From Lasiosphaeris hirsuta (lineage: Eukaryota; Ascomycota; Sordariomycetes; Sordariales; Lasiosphaeriaceae), in contig JAUKUA010000003.1 of the NCBI GenBank assembly GCA_030549175.1, positions 4,340,001 through 4,404,000 of the forward strand: 64,000 bases of DNA, given 5' to 3'. A program made the translations under genes and the position numbers. The notes beneath the pieces are model-generated. The model was not told where the DNA came from and searched no databases. It worked only from the letters and a program-made list of their open reading frames with translations. This document shows positions 10,701-23,860 of this stretch, piece after piece. Every line of letters starts with the position of its first letter. The stretch's first letter is position 1.

Positions 10701-13700
10701 AGGGTGTGAGGGCGGTAATTCCTGAGAGGTGCGCCTCGCGAGAGTTGCTGTGGCCGACAGCTGGGAAGGGGGGTCACGTTATGTGATGGCTCTGGCCCAC
10801 CGGTGTGAGATGGGCTGGGTAAAAATGACCTTGTGGTCGACATCATCTGTATTTTGTTGGCTGGCTGGCGTTTGGGATCATTGGGGGTCATTGGGGGCAA
10901 GCATGTGTTGGTGACTTGCGAGTATATACCATCAATCCTCTTTCTCTTATCGGTTACATGGGCATTTTCCTGTCGTCATCCGTGATTGTTGGTGGTGTTG
11001 GGTGGCTGTGGCTGTGGCACAGCAAGATACCAACAGAGCGATGGTGGGCAGCTTCGGCATTGAGCAAAGGCAGCTATGCCAAGCTTCTTACACTCCCATC
11101 CTCTTCTTGCCCTGGGTAGTAATCTGGCTTCGGGACACGGCCTGTGTCTCCCCAGATCGACGGGAAGATGTGTGTGGGAAAATGTGAAGATTTTGTGTAA
11201 AGTGCAGGATCAACGACGACGCAAAAGAACAGGAAGGAAGTGGTGAAGAAAATTCCAGCTCAGGTAGGAAGCACGCCATTGTCATCACCAAATTCATTCA
11301 TGGTATTCGGGAAGCAGGTGGCTTGAACCCACATGACCACCTTTACTCATAGTCACCGCACAGGCAAGACCAATCACGCCCCACTGCGTTGAGCTGGCTT
11401 CTCTTGGCTTCCTGGGCAAATTCGAGCCAGCTTTTACAGTTCTACTACGGATCCGTAGTGGGAACGACTTTGGAACATGATCATCAGAACACTGCGGCGC
11501 CCGAGGCACCTCCTTGTCACGCCCAAGGACAGACAAGTCAATCGCCGAGCTGGATTGTGGCGCCGCCGGGATCGAAGTTCCGGTACCCGTACCCTCCAAC
11601 ATATCACCACCGCTGTTATTGACTCAGCTGAGGCCGTGCGGAGGTAGGGGGGGCAGTGCCCAAGTCAGCGCTTGGGTCATGAATGTGCGTTTCCGTTCAC
11701 CCATTGTCGGTCGGGCTGTAGGACTGAAGACAGCGGAAGGTGGCCGTGGTGGTGTCGACATCATCTCTCGGTGTGATGGTACACAGGGTACGGAGGAATA
11801 TCTATGTAAGAGGCCTCATAATTAACCGATCCCGATGTCTTGGTGTCAAATATGAATAAGACGTGACACGGCGCCGAATGTGGTTATGCGCCGGTAAGGT
11901 CCCGAATCAAAGTATATGACTGCGTATTAATAGGCTACCCCATTGCCCGGGATCCAATGGCAGCGCGCCCCCCCCCCCCGTCGAAAGCGGGCAGGCAGGC
12001 AAGTTCCACTGCGGGCTTCGTGGAGAATCGCGTTTTCCGCAGCCGCAAGCCAGCGAGTTAGAGCTGTGAAAGTGCTTCTGTTACACCGAGCTAAACCTGC
12101 CAACTTCCCGAATCGAACACAATCGTCGAATTGGCCCGACGGGATGGATGGAACCCCTGGTTGTCCTACATAGGACCGAGCTGACGACCGGTTTTTCCTG
12201 TCTTGCCTTCCGTCAGAGCCCCTCTCTAGCCCCCGTCGTGCCGCCGTCTTGCCATCATCCATACCCCTCATCAGCCTTGCGACGATTGATGATCAGCTGT
12301 CGTGCACCACCGTGTGTGGGTGCCTTTGGGCTCCCTTGTGTAGTACTAGGATTTCGCCCGGGAGAGCGGTGCCGCATAATCGAACAGCCATCGATGCATA
12401 CCAAAGACGGTGGCCGCCACGGCGGCTATTCGATAATTGAATCGGTTACTATTCGCGGGCGGTACTTGGCCGGCCCCGTCTGCGGGTTGCGTCGCGCATT
12501 GCGCCATCTCTGGGTTTCGTCCGTTCGGGAACTTTTCTCTCTGCAATGGGAAGCACGACACACGGCACCCACGACACTGGATGGGGTTGACCTACTCCAC
12601 TAGGTACTACTAGTAGGGACTGTTGTGCACAGGCAGCGCACTGGCAACGCATGTTGAAGCGGGCCGTCAGGGCTGAGGATGGGTCCCTAGCATCCTTCGG
12701 GACGGCGTCGCAAGGGTAATAAAGTACGAAGTACCCCACACCAAAAGTGCGCTCCTCAGGTACATCCAAACCATAGTCACACACCTGTGCTCAAGTGATT
12801 TTTGGGGGGGGGGGGGGGGGGGGAGGGGGGACGCAAGGAGGAAGGAGGGGCCTGAGGGAACCTGAACCAACGACAGAAGATATCTCATCCAATCCCTCTT
12901 ACTATTAGCGTCACCAATCATCTTTCTAAACCGCTTCTCCCGCTTGCTCCGGCAGATGCAGTTGGCGCACTTGGGGGGCATCCTCTCTCCCCTTTCCGCG
13001 CGCACTTTGCTCACACGATGGCCGCATCGAACGGCTGACTATGCGATGCAGCAAAGAGGAGCCCAGGAGTCTGGAAATGGGGCCCCAAGAACTTGTGATC
13101 CAGAGAGAGGGGGGAGGAGTGCAATGGCGGGGGGGAGCCAGCATAATTGCGAATAGATTTGCGCTCGACAGAAGATTGGCTATCGGTTCCGGTCCAATAA
13201 TAAGAACCACAGCCACTGACCCCCAGCCACCACCGCAACATGGTCAATCTGGATCCCAGCACGCAACGAGGCAATGGGGGGGGGACAAGAGTGAGAGGAA
13301 GCCCTGGCAAGGCCGGGGCTGTTTCCGCATCGAACCGAGGCGACAAGGGACGGTCGACGCCGCGGGCAGGGGCACGAGCAAGGGCCCAGGCAGCATCTTT
13401 CATATCTTTCGCGAACGTCCGAGTGTCTTTCCGTCGCACAACTTGGAGGCAATGCAGTATTTTGGATGGCCAAACGCGCTTGACCACGGTGAGACATCAA
13501 TTCCAAGAGCTGACCAGAGCCCAGAGGCAAGTCGACCAGTCAAGGACACACAAACGAGGGCGAGGCCCGTCAGCGCCGTTTTCTCTGACACATGGCGCTA
13601 GCATCCGATGTGAGAGCGAGCGAGTCCAAGAGACACGTTCCCTTGATTGTCGATTGCCCATTTTCAAGGAGGGGGTGACGTCGACCTTTGGCGTCAACGA

Positions 13701-15404
13701 GGCAGGCTGGCAGATTTTGCACATCTTCTAGTTCAGGCAACTAGAATGACTTGCAGCATAGATACCAAAATACACCCACTACACTGAGCGCACGGGAAGT
13801 GCGGGATGGCAAACAACTGAACACCTTAGATAATGTCACAAGCGACACTCCGTGACTCCCAGCCCTGGACGTTACATCTGCATCCTTCCTCCGCTAGCCG
13901 ACGGATATGGATTGCGGGAGCCACCGTTTTCTTAGTCAGATCCAACCGGCGGTCGACACAAGTGGTGCAGATTTGCAGATGCTCAGGATAGCAGACCCGA
14001 GTCAAGGCGGGGAGGGTGATGGGATGCGATGCAAAACTTGAATGTATAGAGCACGGAGACGGCCTGATCTGGCCGCGGTACGGTGGGCGCGGGGGGTGAT
14101 AACCCCCTGGGTGTCGGCATTGACTGGCTCGATATCCGGACCCCAACTTTGGGCGTTCGAGGAAACGCTTCCTTCCATCCTCTTCTGCCTACCCGCAACC
14201 CAAGCCAGATATTGCCGCCGAAACATTGACACGCCTCACATTATATTTACTAGGTAGGAGGAAGTATACTGCAGCATGACGCTGCAAAGTTGCAGTTGGT
14301 CGGCGGGTGGTGGTGGGTGTAGGGCAGAGCATGGCTGATGGCGTTTCGATGCCGCGATGCTGCGAGTCTCTGTCCTTCGTGTGCGTGCCTCGCAGGTCCC
14401 ATATCAGACGCTATCCCCGACCCGGGCATGCCCCCCTCTCTTACCCTCTCCTTACCCCTTGCACCCCTCCATCAGTGTCCGGTAATTGGGCCAATGGCGG
14501 CTGTTTCGTCAGCTCATGGATTATTTTTGCTTCGGCCCAGCCTCAGGGCCGGGACGAATCAGCATGGGTCAATCAATGGGCTGCGCCCTGACCGAAGGGA
14601 CCCATCGAACACTTGAGCCCCTCGAGCGCTGCTTGGCCTATGGCCTTTGACCGTTTCCTGTCCTCCCGTCCTCCCCCACATGCGGCAGCGCAGCGCAGCA
14701 GATTGCGGATTGCGGACTCGGATTGCAGTTTGCAGCTGTGGTCGACTTGCCTTGCATGCCTAGCCGCACTTACATGACAGGGGGCCTGGGACGCGGTACC
14801 GCATACACCTCGCAGCAAACTATCATCGGGAACTTGGGAACCTCGACGCACTAGTCCTCTCCCGTCCTCCATTATTCCCCCAGCAGCCACATGCTACGCT
14901 AACTGCTAGGTCCTTGATGGTGCAGTACGCGCAGTAAGGTACGATGGTGGGGATGGCCATGCCGTCGAACGAGACAAGGGGGGTGGTACCTTGACTGCCT
15001 TGACCTTGACGGGAGGGATGGGATGGCATCTAGACACTAAGTTCCAACAGCAGCATCCTCTCCTCCATCCACCCATACCCCAAACCCATGCGCCCACCTT
15101 CATTTATCAAGATCTCCTACCCCCGCCCCGAGAGCCTTTCTTTTCCTCTTGTCCCTAGACCTCTATCCCGTTCTCTACCCTTCCTCACTTCCCTATACTG
15201 GTAGGTATACAGCCCGGCTTGTCTGGACATATATATCTGGTTCCAACTTTTGTTGTCCTCCCATCTTTCGTTGGCCTATCTACTTGGAAGAGGACAAGCC
15301 GTGCGAGCACTTGTACCTGCTTTGGATATCCACACGAGTGTCAGGGTAAAGCATCACGTTCGACCGCCGCGTTCGCGCGCGCACATAATCAGGATAAACA
15401 CATC
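10701..15404. other. 4.7-kb intergenic region, no gene seen
   Basis: No frame shows recognisable domains, fungal splice structure or biased composition consistent with coding. It includes C/G runs (12 C at 11968-11979 and 20 G at 12804-12823) and many short GC-rich open frames on both strands that look random. The right end is the promoter of the GMC-hydrolase gene, with a TATA-like CATATATATC at about 15227-15236. A non-coding RNA or a small lineage-specific gene cannot be excluded. Confidence 0.5.
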
Positions 15405-18400
15405 ATGGCGACTCTAACACCCCAATCCCCGACCGCCAACGGGGGCGGCCTACCCATCCCCAACGGGGGCGCGCCGTCACCGCCGCCCACCCCGGCCCTT
15501 AGCACCGACGTTACCAACATGGGCGTCTGTATCGACGGTATCACGTCGACGCCGTCGCCCTTCTTTCCGCGGCCACCTGAGTCGCCTGTGTCGAGTGCCA
15601 ACTCCAGCCCGATCCCGCGGAGCGCTGCCACTTTCCACACCACGGCCGACGAGGGCTCCTCCTCGTCCGGCGGTGACCACGCAAAGACGCATGAGATCCC
15701 GGCGTATGGCGTCCACGAGCAGGATGCTGGCGGCCCGCAGAGCCGGCCCGCCGCGCAAATCCACACGTACCAGGACGACGAAGAACGCCAGGCATTCCCG
15801 CGCCTATCTAGGCCCGTGGAGCTGCTACGCAGCGAGTATGATGTCGTCGTCATCGGGTCGGGGTACGGCGGTGGTGTCGCCGCGTCGAACATGGCGAGGA
15901 CCGGCCAGACGGTCTGCCTGCTCGAGAGGGGCCGCGAAAAGTGGCCTGGCGAGTATCCCATCAAGGCGAAAGATTCGCTCAGGGAGATGCACTACTCGGG
16001 CACGCTGGCGCCGGGGAGTACGAAGGGGCTGCAGGTGGATGGAGGTGATCCGACGGGCATGTTTCATCTGGTTTTCGGGAGGGGCCAGAATGCTGTGGTT
16101 TGTAATGGTGAGTTCTTCTTGGGAAAGGGGTTGGTCATGTGCCATCGCTGACTTGATGCACAGGTCTTGGTGGAACGAGCTTGATGAATGCGAATGTGTT
16201 TATGGAGGTGGATAAGAGGACACTGGCCATGAAGCAGTGGCCGCCCGAGATCCGGGACAATGTCGAAGAGATGAGGAAGTGTAAGTTTGCCCGGGATGAA
16301 AATTTGAGAGTCGTGCAAGGACTGACCCGTGTTGCAGACTATAAGAAGGCCGAGACGGTGCTTGAGCCTGAGGCATACCCCGACGACTGGCCCGTGTTGC
16401 CCAAGATGGAGATGCTTAAGAAGCAGGCCGGACTCATTGGCCTCGGCGATAAGTGGGGAAAGGTTCGTCAGACGACGCGGTTCCGTCGCGGGCCCAACCA
16501 CTGTGGCGTTGAGATGAAGGCGTCGGCCCTGACGGGCCAAGACTGCACCGGCGTCAACGATGGCTCCAAGACAACAACGCTTGTGACGTATATTGCCGAC
16601 GCCTGGAACTGGGGCGCCGATATCTTCTGCGAGTGCGAGGTGCGCTACGTTGAGAAGTGTGCTGACGGCGATGGCTACCTCATTTACTTTGCCTGGCACG
16701 GTCGCAACCGCGGCAAGTTCTCAGCCAACCTCCACGACGATCTGATGTGGGTGAAGGCCAAGAAGGCCGTCTTCCTCGGCGCCGGTGCCATCGCTAGCAC
16801 CGAGATTCTGCTGCGGAGCAAGGCCATGGGCCTCGAAATGAGCACTCAAGTTGGTCAGAATATGAGTGGAAACGGCGATATCTTGGCATTTGGGTAAGTG
16901 CTGCTGCCACCAACACATCTCTGTCACATTCCCCAACATCTCGTGTAACCCGGCGCTGACACCAACCGCCATTTGTAGCTACAACACCGACGACAACGTA
17001 AACGGTGTTGGGCGGGCCGTCCCGTCGCCGTACAACCCCATTGGTCCCACCATCACAAGTGTCATTGACTGCCGGGACTCGGTCGACAACCCCCTGGATG
17101 GCTTTGTCATTGAGGAGGGCGCCGTTCCCGCCGCCCTGGCTCATTTTCTGCAGGCTATGCTCGATAACATGCCGGGCAGTGTCGGGCCCGACGAGACCCT
17201 TCTGCAGCGGACTCGGGCTACGCTGGCGCGCTTCGGCAGCCGCTTTCTGGGCCCCTACTTCAAGAAGGGTGCCATCGAAAAGACTCAGATTTATTTGATC
17301 ATGTCTCACGACAGCAAGTGGTTTCTAACTCACATGTGTTTGCGATTGGAGACTAACGTTTCCCACAGGTAACCAAGCCGTCTTGTCGTTGAAGGATGAT
17401 AAGCCTGTGCTGGAGTTCCTCGGCGTCGCCAGGAGTGGCCACGTCAAGGAATTGAACGCCTTGCTCGAAAAGGCCACCAAGGCGGTTGGCGGTACCTTGG
17501 TGCAGAACCCCTTTTTCGCCCTCATGGGACAGCAGGTGACAGTCCATCCGATCGGGTATGTAGCCGTCCTCTCTTGTGCCTTGTGTGTAGTGTCACGTTG
17601 CGCATGGCCCCTTTCCGCCATGTATTCTGACATGATTATAGTGGAGCATGCATGGCCCGAGACAACACAGGTGCGACCGGTGTCGTCAACCACGTTGGCG
17701 CCGTCTTCACCGGCAACGGGCCCGAGACCCACAGGGGGCTTATTGTCACAGATGGCTCCGTCATCCCCACGGCACTGGGCGCCAATCCCTTTGCCACCAT
17801 CACTGCACTGGCCGAGCGCTCCGTCGAGGCGTATGCCGCTCGCGAGAACCTCGTCATCAACACAGAGCGGAATCGCATTCTCGATCTGTTCGGCAAGCCC
17901 CAGCATCCGCCCCGACGCAGTAGCGAAGACCAGCTGGTGCGCCCATTCGCCAACGAGGAGTCCGAGACCCTTGCGGTGGCTAGCGATGTTATTCGGGCCG
18001 CCGAAGGTGTCCACGCGAGCGGTATGGGCTTCACCGAGGTCATGTCCGGCTTCGTTCACCACGATCCCCACCTGAAGGAGGATAGGCGCGAGACATACGA
18101 ACTGGCGTACCGCAGGGCCAAGGCACTGTGTGAAAGCGCGCGCTTCTTCCTGACTGTGCAGTCCTTCAACACGCGGGAGCTCACTGACTCGGCGCAGCAC
18201 CGTGGCCTGCTCACAGGCACCTTTGCGTGTCCGTCGATTCCAGGCTCGCCTTTCATGGTGCAGCGTGGCGAGTTCAATCTCTTTATGCTCGACTTGAAAG
18301 CGCCTGGGACCCGTAACCTGACGTATGACTTTGATATGAGGGGTGTTGACGGTCGTTTGCTGCACTTCCACGGCTACAAGGTCGTTGACTCGTCGGTCGC

Positions 18401-19880
18401 GCTGTCGCCAGTGCAGTTCTGGCGCTCAACCAGCACACTGTACGTCAGCATCAGCGAACACGTCGCCGGTATGTGCGCCGACCTTGATGACGAGGACGCG
18501 TGGCGCCGCGGCAAGGTTGTGGCCAAGGGCATCATGAACATTCAGGCGAGCGACTTCCTCTCAGAAGTTCTCACCATGGCTCCGACTGGTAGCAGCCTAC
18601 TGAAGAAGGCTATGAGCGCCGCCAGCTTCTTGACCTTCTTCACACGCAAGTCGCTGTCGCTATTCTTCACGCCCCTGACGCCGCTGGAATACCCGAGCCA
18701 AACGTACGACGGCTATATCAACGATACACCACCCGACCACTCAGTCAATATCATAGCCGACGACGGTGTGTCCACGCGCATGCACATTTGGGAGCCGACG
18801 CACTGCCCGGACAACAACGAGGCGAGCATCCGCAACGTCTTCATGATTCCCGGCGCGGCGGTGGACCACCAAATCTTTGCCCTGCCGACGATTCCGTACA
18901 ACACGGTCAACTACTTCACGCGGGCCGGGTACCGCGTCTTCGTTACGGTCCACCGCATCGGGCAGCTCATGGTGGCCGAGAACATGTGGACGACGTTTGA
19001 CGCGCGCCTCGATCTCAAGGCGTGCTACGAGTGGATCCGCAAGGAGCACGGCACCGACAAGATCTACACAATAGCGCACTGCATGGGCAGCGTCGCGTTG
19101 AGCACAGGCATGTTGGACGGCACGATCCCGGCATCGTGGATCAAGGGCGTGACATGCTCGCAGGTCTTCATGAACCCGGTGTGGAGCCCGACCAACATGG
19201 CCAAGGTCGCCGCCGGGCCCATCCCCATGGACAAGCTGTACACCCTTCTCGCGGGCACCTGGTTCAACTGCACCACGTCGCCCGACGACAGCCTGATCCA
19301 GCGCATCATCAACCAGGCCCTGCGCCTCTACCCCCAGTCGCGCAAGGAGTTCTGTAGCAACGCCGCCTGCCACCGCTGCTCCCTCGTCTTCGGCCGGTGC
19401 TGGTGTCACGTCAACCTCAACGAGGCCACCCACCGCCAGATCGACCGCTTCTTCGGCGGCGTCAACATGCGCCTGCTCAACCTCCTCATGAAGCAGGGCT
19501 CCGAGGGCCACGCCATGGCCAACGGCCCTGCGTACACGCGCCTCGACACACCCGAGAACATCGAGCGCCTGCGCGGCATCTCCTTCCTGCTCTTCGTCGG
19601 CCGCGAGAACGCCGTGCTCAGCACCGAGGCCACCGAGCGCACGTACGAGCTGCTGACCGATGCCTTTGGCACCGACGGCGCCGACGGCGCCGAGTACCGC
19701 CGCCGCGTCGTCCCCGGCTACGGACACCTGGATCCGTGGATGGGCCGGAATGCGTGGAAGGACATCTACCCCTTCATCCGCGAAGAGGTGGACCGCGTCA
19801 CGAGAGGGGAGGCGTACAAGTTTGTGGAGCCTGATGACAAGTACAAGAGGATGGTAGAGGAGGGGATGTTGTTGGCGTGA
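15405..19880 (+). CDS. GMC oxidoreductase fused to alpha/beta hydrolase
   Basis: Six exons (15405-16107, 16164-16280, 16338-16893, 16979-17313, 17369-17555, 17642-19880) give 1378 residues. After a Pro/Ser-rich, probably disordered leader (1-140) comes an FAD-binding GMC oxidoreductase of the cholesterol-oxidase-like branch. It has the dinucleotide motif VVVIGSGYGGGVAASNMA (about 147-164), GGTSLMNANVF, the HPIGG motif (about 629) and PTALGANPFATI. A linking region with TGTFACP and HFHGYKVV follows. The C-terminal alpha/beta hydrolase has MIPGAAVDHQIF, an elbow IAHCMGS with Cys (about 1113) where Ser is usual, and the catalytic-His motif GYGHLDPW (about 1326). A cysteine-rich patch, NAACHRCSLVFGRCWCH, precedes NLNEATH. 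Similar fusions are known in actinobacteria; a sterol or lipid substrate is inferred. No signal peptide is visible. Intron 4 uses a GC donor. Confidence 0.88.
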
Positions 19881-20493
19881 TCCTCTAGATCGTATTGGAT
19901 GGGGTGGGCTGCATGGGATGGGTGGGGGGTATGGCGTTCCTTTTTTTTTTTTTTCCTCTTCTCTGTATAGTTCCGGGCCGGACAGCTCTTTTTGGATATC
20001 GGGCCCTTTCCCCCCCCCGCTTCGGCAGGCTTGGATATTCGCTAGAGGTTATTTCTTGTTGAATGTAGCTGTATAACTGGTTGCTGGGCAGGGAGGCGTC
20101 GGGAACAAATGGGTTGGTTTGGATACCTTAGTTGGGTTGGAGGCATTTGTCGCTTGGTATACATATACTCTTCTTTGGCAGGACCAAACTGGATTCGAAA
20201 GGTAGTTAAAATATCACTCGCCTTTGATTCGTTTCCTGTGTCTTGATACTCTGGGCTATCTTTGTACTTCCAAAACACAAACCATACCATACAACATGAC
20301 TTGGTGTATCAGAGCTTTGGTAATACGACATACTCGCACACATATGAATATATGAATATTGAGCTCTGAATCCCCAGCCCGCATGAATACCTCGGTAGGA
20401 AAATGCTCGCAATACCCGTCCACCCGTCCTTCCAAAAACGCCAGCGCCATTCACCAAGTTCGCCACCTAATTACAGCCAGTCTATTAAAGTGG
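19881..20493. other. Intergenic between convergent genes
   Basis: This is shared 3' flanking DNA of the GMC-hydrolase gene (plus) and POL3 (minus). It contains a 14-T run at 19941-19954, an 8-9 C run near 20010 and AT-rich sequence suited to polyadenylation on both strands. No coding region is seen. Confidence 0.6.
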
Positions 20494-23400
20494 CTACCAC
20501 AGAGCAGCCTGGTCAAAATCAAACCGCTTCAACTCCCTATTCCCATCCTCCAAGTCCTTTTTCGCCTTCATGCGCATGTAGAAGATCGGACAATCTTTGC
20601 TGCTGCAGATGACCTCGCAGTGCATGCTCCCTTGGCACCGCTGGCACTGCGTCCACAGCCGGCCAAACCGAACCTCAAGGTCCGAAACCTTGTCGAGCGT
20701 CTTTTTATACAGCTCACCCACACGAGGTGCGTCGTCGGAGCACACGGCGCCCTGACCTTCTTCCTTGCCCGTCAGCGGCTTCTTGCAGCCCATGCATGTT
20801 TCTGTCTTCTTGGCAAATTTCATGAGGCCGCCGACCTTTGGTGCCGCCACGGATATGGCACGAGTATGGTCGCCTGTAAGCAGCGACTTGAGCTTGGTCT
20901 CGCCTAGAATAGGTTCGAAGATACGGCCTAGCGGTTTGGCCAGTTGGTTGTCTAGGTAGTATCGCGTGTCAATGGGCACGTTGTGCTCTAGCACGTAAAT
21001 GGGATCCTCGGAGCGCTCAAAGTTCTTGGACCCAGCGGCGCCCTTGACCATGACGTAGGCCACGCGGTCACCAAGGCCTGGCGCAGAACCCGCATCGCGC
21101 TTTTTCATGCGCTGTGCCAACTCCACGTGGGCCTGCTTCGCGGAGTAATCCTCCTTGGCGAGCGCCTTTGTGATAACTAGTTTGGACATGTCGACTTTGT
21201 TTTGCAGGAGATCCGAGATGGTGTCCTTGACATATCTGGGACATGGTAAATCAGTATGGATAATAAATCTTCAAGATGAGGCTGACATACTCTTGTGCGC
21301 CCGGTACGTCTCGGTCAATGAGAATCATTCTCAGAATCTTCTCAATGACTGTCTGTACTAAGAGACAGTTGTCACGCCGCACAGTCTCGATACCCTTGGT
21401 ATCCATTTTATCGTACTTCTCCGGCTTTGTCCAGTAGAGCCCCGCATAACGCTTCTTGTTGATAAGAAGGTAGGGGAAGTAGACCTTTTCGAACTCCAGC
21501 TTGATCGGCTTGACGAACTTGCTTGACACGTATTGCGCGGCTTCTTCGCCAAGCCTCATCGATTCAGCTAATTCCCCAGTGCCAAACTTGACCATGACGG
21601 AATCGGTATCACCATAGATGACTTGGGCATCGTGTGAATAGCCGTTGGCGATACAATACTTTTTCTCCACCTCCATCTTGGTCCTCTCAATCATTTGCCG
21701 GCCAAAGGCGGTTGTGCTGCTGGCAATCTCTAAGCAGGGAAGTTTGCCGTTGGTTGCGCCAGTTAGACCATAGACTGAATTGGCGCTGATCTTCAAGGCC
21801 AACTGACGACCGTTCAACACAGCCTTCTTGAAGGGATCCTTCTCGACTGCCAGTTCCCGCTTGGCTTGTTTTCTGGCCGATAACAACTCTTCAAGAATTT
21901 GCGCGAGCAACCCCTTCCTCTTCTTGATGGTGACGAACATGTCGCCGTTTGGCGTGACAATGTAGTCTTCGTCCTGTACCAAGCTCCACCTCTCAATATC
22001 CTTCTTCTTGATCAACGTTGTGTAGCAAAGATTGTGGGCCTGCATGATACTTGGGTACAGAGATGCAAAATCCAGAGTGGCTATAGGCACGTCATAATAA
22101 CCCCTGGTGGGCTCGATGACAGTAGCACCTTCGTACTGCTCCTCGGTGGAATCGTTGCGAAGGTTGGGGATGACAAGCTTTTGCTCGAGAGCCTTTCGGA
22201 AGAGCTGACTCAGGAATTTGATTTGCTGACCTCTCGAAAGGAGAAAGTTGAAGGGTACTCCTGTGACTCTTGCCATTTCCGTGTAGTTTTCGAGACACGA
22301 CAGCTTGTCCATTAACCTTTGAGGCAGATAGGCATCCTTCAGACAGTAAAGAGCCAAGCGGCGCCTCGACTCAGGTGTGCCCTCGAACAGTTCCGTGATC
22401 ATGGAGTAGTGCACATCCTCCTTCTGCTCGCCCAGAAAGTGAGAGCACACCGAGTTGAGTGTATAACTTCGAAGTTGATGATCGCGCTGGACCAACTGTA
22501 GCAAATCGAGCTGAAGTCGCCCGTTTGTGTTGGTGGCTTTTGTGTCGCGGTTGCCCATCTGCTTGCTGGAAAAGTTTGTTTCTTTTGCAGCAGACTTTAT
22601 GTTGGTCAATCTGGTCCAGTACTCAAATCCCTTGACCTTCAGATGCCTGGCCCGATCAAGGAGATAGGGGAAATCAAAGTTGGAGATGTTGTATCCCGTG
22701 ATAATGTCGGGATCAACCTTGATGAGAAACTCCTGCCACGCGGCAAGCATATTCTCCTCTTTACTAAAGTCCAGAACCTGGGTGGCCACGATGGGGCTGG
22801 TCGTGTCGAGACAAAACACATTACGGACGAACGGCTTAGATTCTCCGTACCTTGTGACAATGTTGGCGATCTGGATGACCGAATCGTGGGTGTACTCGGG
22901 GAAGATGCCCTTACGACCGGCACACTCGATATCGAAGGAGAGAATTCGGAGAGGGGCCATTTTAGACCACTCGCCAATAGGTTTGTGCGCAATCAGGTCG
23001 CGATAGCTGACTTCAGCTTCAATCTGGCAGTTGGATTGTCTGTCGTTGGTGAGCCTGTATTTGCCTGCTGGGGCTTCCACCCAGCACATGCCCGCAATTG
23101 AGTTGTCAACCATGAACCGAAGCAGATACTGAATGTTGTCGAATGTCATAATGGTGCCGTCGGCGCTCTTCCACATGCCCTTCCAGTTGGCATCGCCCTT
23201 CTCAATTGTAGTTCTGACTCGGTTGATGTACTTGGGATCTGTCACTGTGACCTTGATGAAGGGATTTTGGGTATTGCCCTGAAACCCGTAGATGCTCTCG
23301 CGCATGGCTAGGCTTACCGAGTCAATGACGGTCTGATGCATGGCCATTTGTGTCTCCAAGTAGGCGTGGAACTTTGGCAGGTCCTCGGGAGTGAAGGACA

Positions 23401-23860
23401 CAGGGGCAGCGACGTAAAGGTAATGCTTGAAGCCCCTAACATGGAGCAGCACAGAATTGCCATGTTCGGTGACGCCAAAGAGCTTTACGGCAGCACCTCC
23501 GCCAGGCACAGTACCTTCCTCTGCTTCGATTGACTGGAACACAAGATTGTCCTTGTAGGGATCGAAGGTGCTGGGTAGGGGCGGGCGTTCCCATGCCTGA
23601 TCTTTCTCGGAGTTGGTTTGCTTGAGGCCCGAAATATCCTGGCTCATGCGCTCGAGCACCTCGCTTTCGAAAGTGCTCTTGGCCTGGCTGGATGCAAGTC
23701 TGCCTTTGCCATCATTTTGCGAGCTATTGAAGCGGACGGCGGGCGACGAGGGGGGTTCGAGACGTCGCTTCTTCGAAGATAGGGGCGTGGCCGCGATATT
23801 ACGGCGGGCACTTGAGGCCTCGCCGAACACACGCTTCTGGGGCAGCATCGTGGTGGCCAT
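20494..23860 (-). CDS. POL3: DNA polymerase delta catalytic subunit
   Basis: Replicative B-family polymerase, lagging-strand synthesis and repair, nuclear. There are two exons (23860-21291 and 21235-20494) with one 55-bp intron late in the gene, giving 1103 residues, the normal family length. The start is [14 protein letters not shown]. The 3'-5' exonuclease is shown by [10 protein letters not shown] (Exo I, about 307), [13 protein letters not shown] (Exo II) and YCLKDAYLP (Exo III). Polymerase motif A is [10 protein letters not shown] (about 596), motif B is [12 protein letters not shown] and motif C is YGDTDSVMV (about 746). The C-terminus holds the CysA zinc motif (CMGCKKPL) and CysB ([20 protein letters not shown]), which binds the 4Fe-4S cluster and accessory subunits. 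A MluI cell-cycle box lies in the shared promoter with MSO1. Identity is certain. Confidence 0.97.

Noticed and set aside
11300..11370. tRNA-like GGTTCAAGCC on the minus strand
   Set aside because: T stem is too short (4 bp) and no cloverleaf can be drawn.
18741..19727. Minus-strand open frame (328 codons) opposite the GMC-hydrolase gene
   Set aside because: Antisense shadow of the last exon; residue composition (Val/Ala/Asp/Arg rich) is typical of GC-rich complement.
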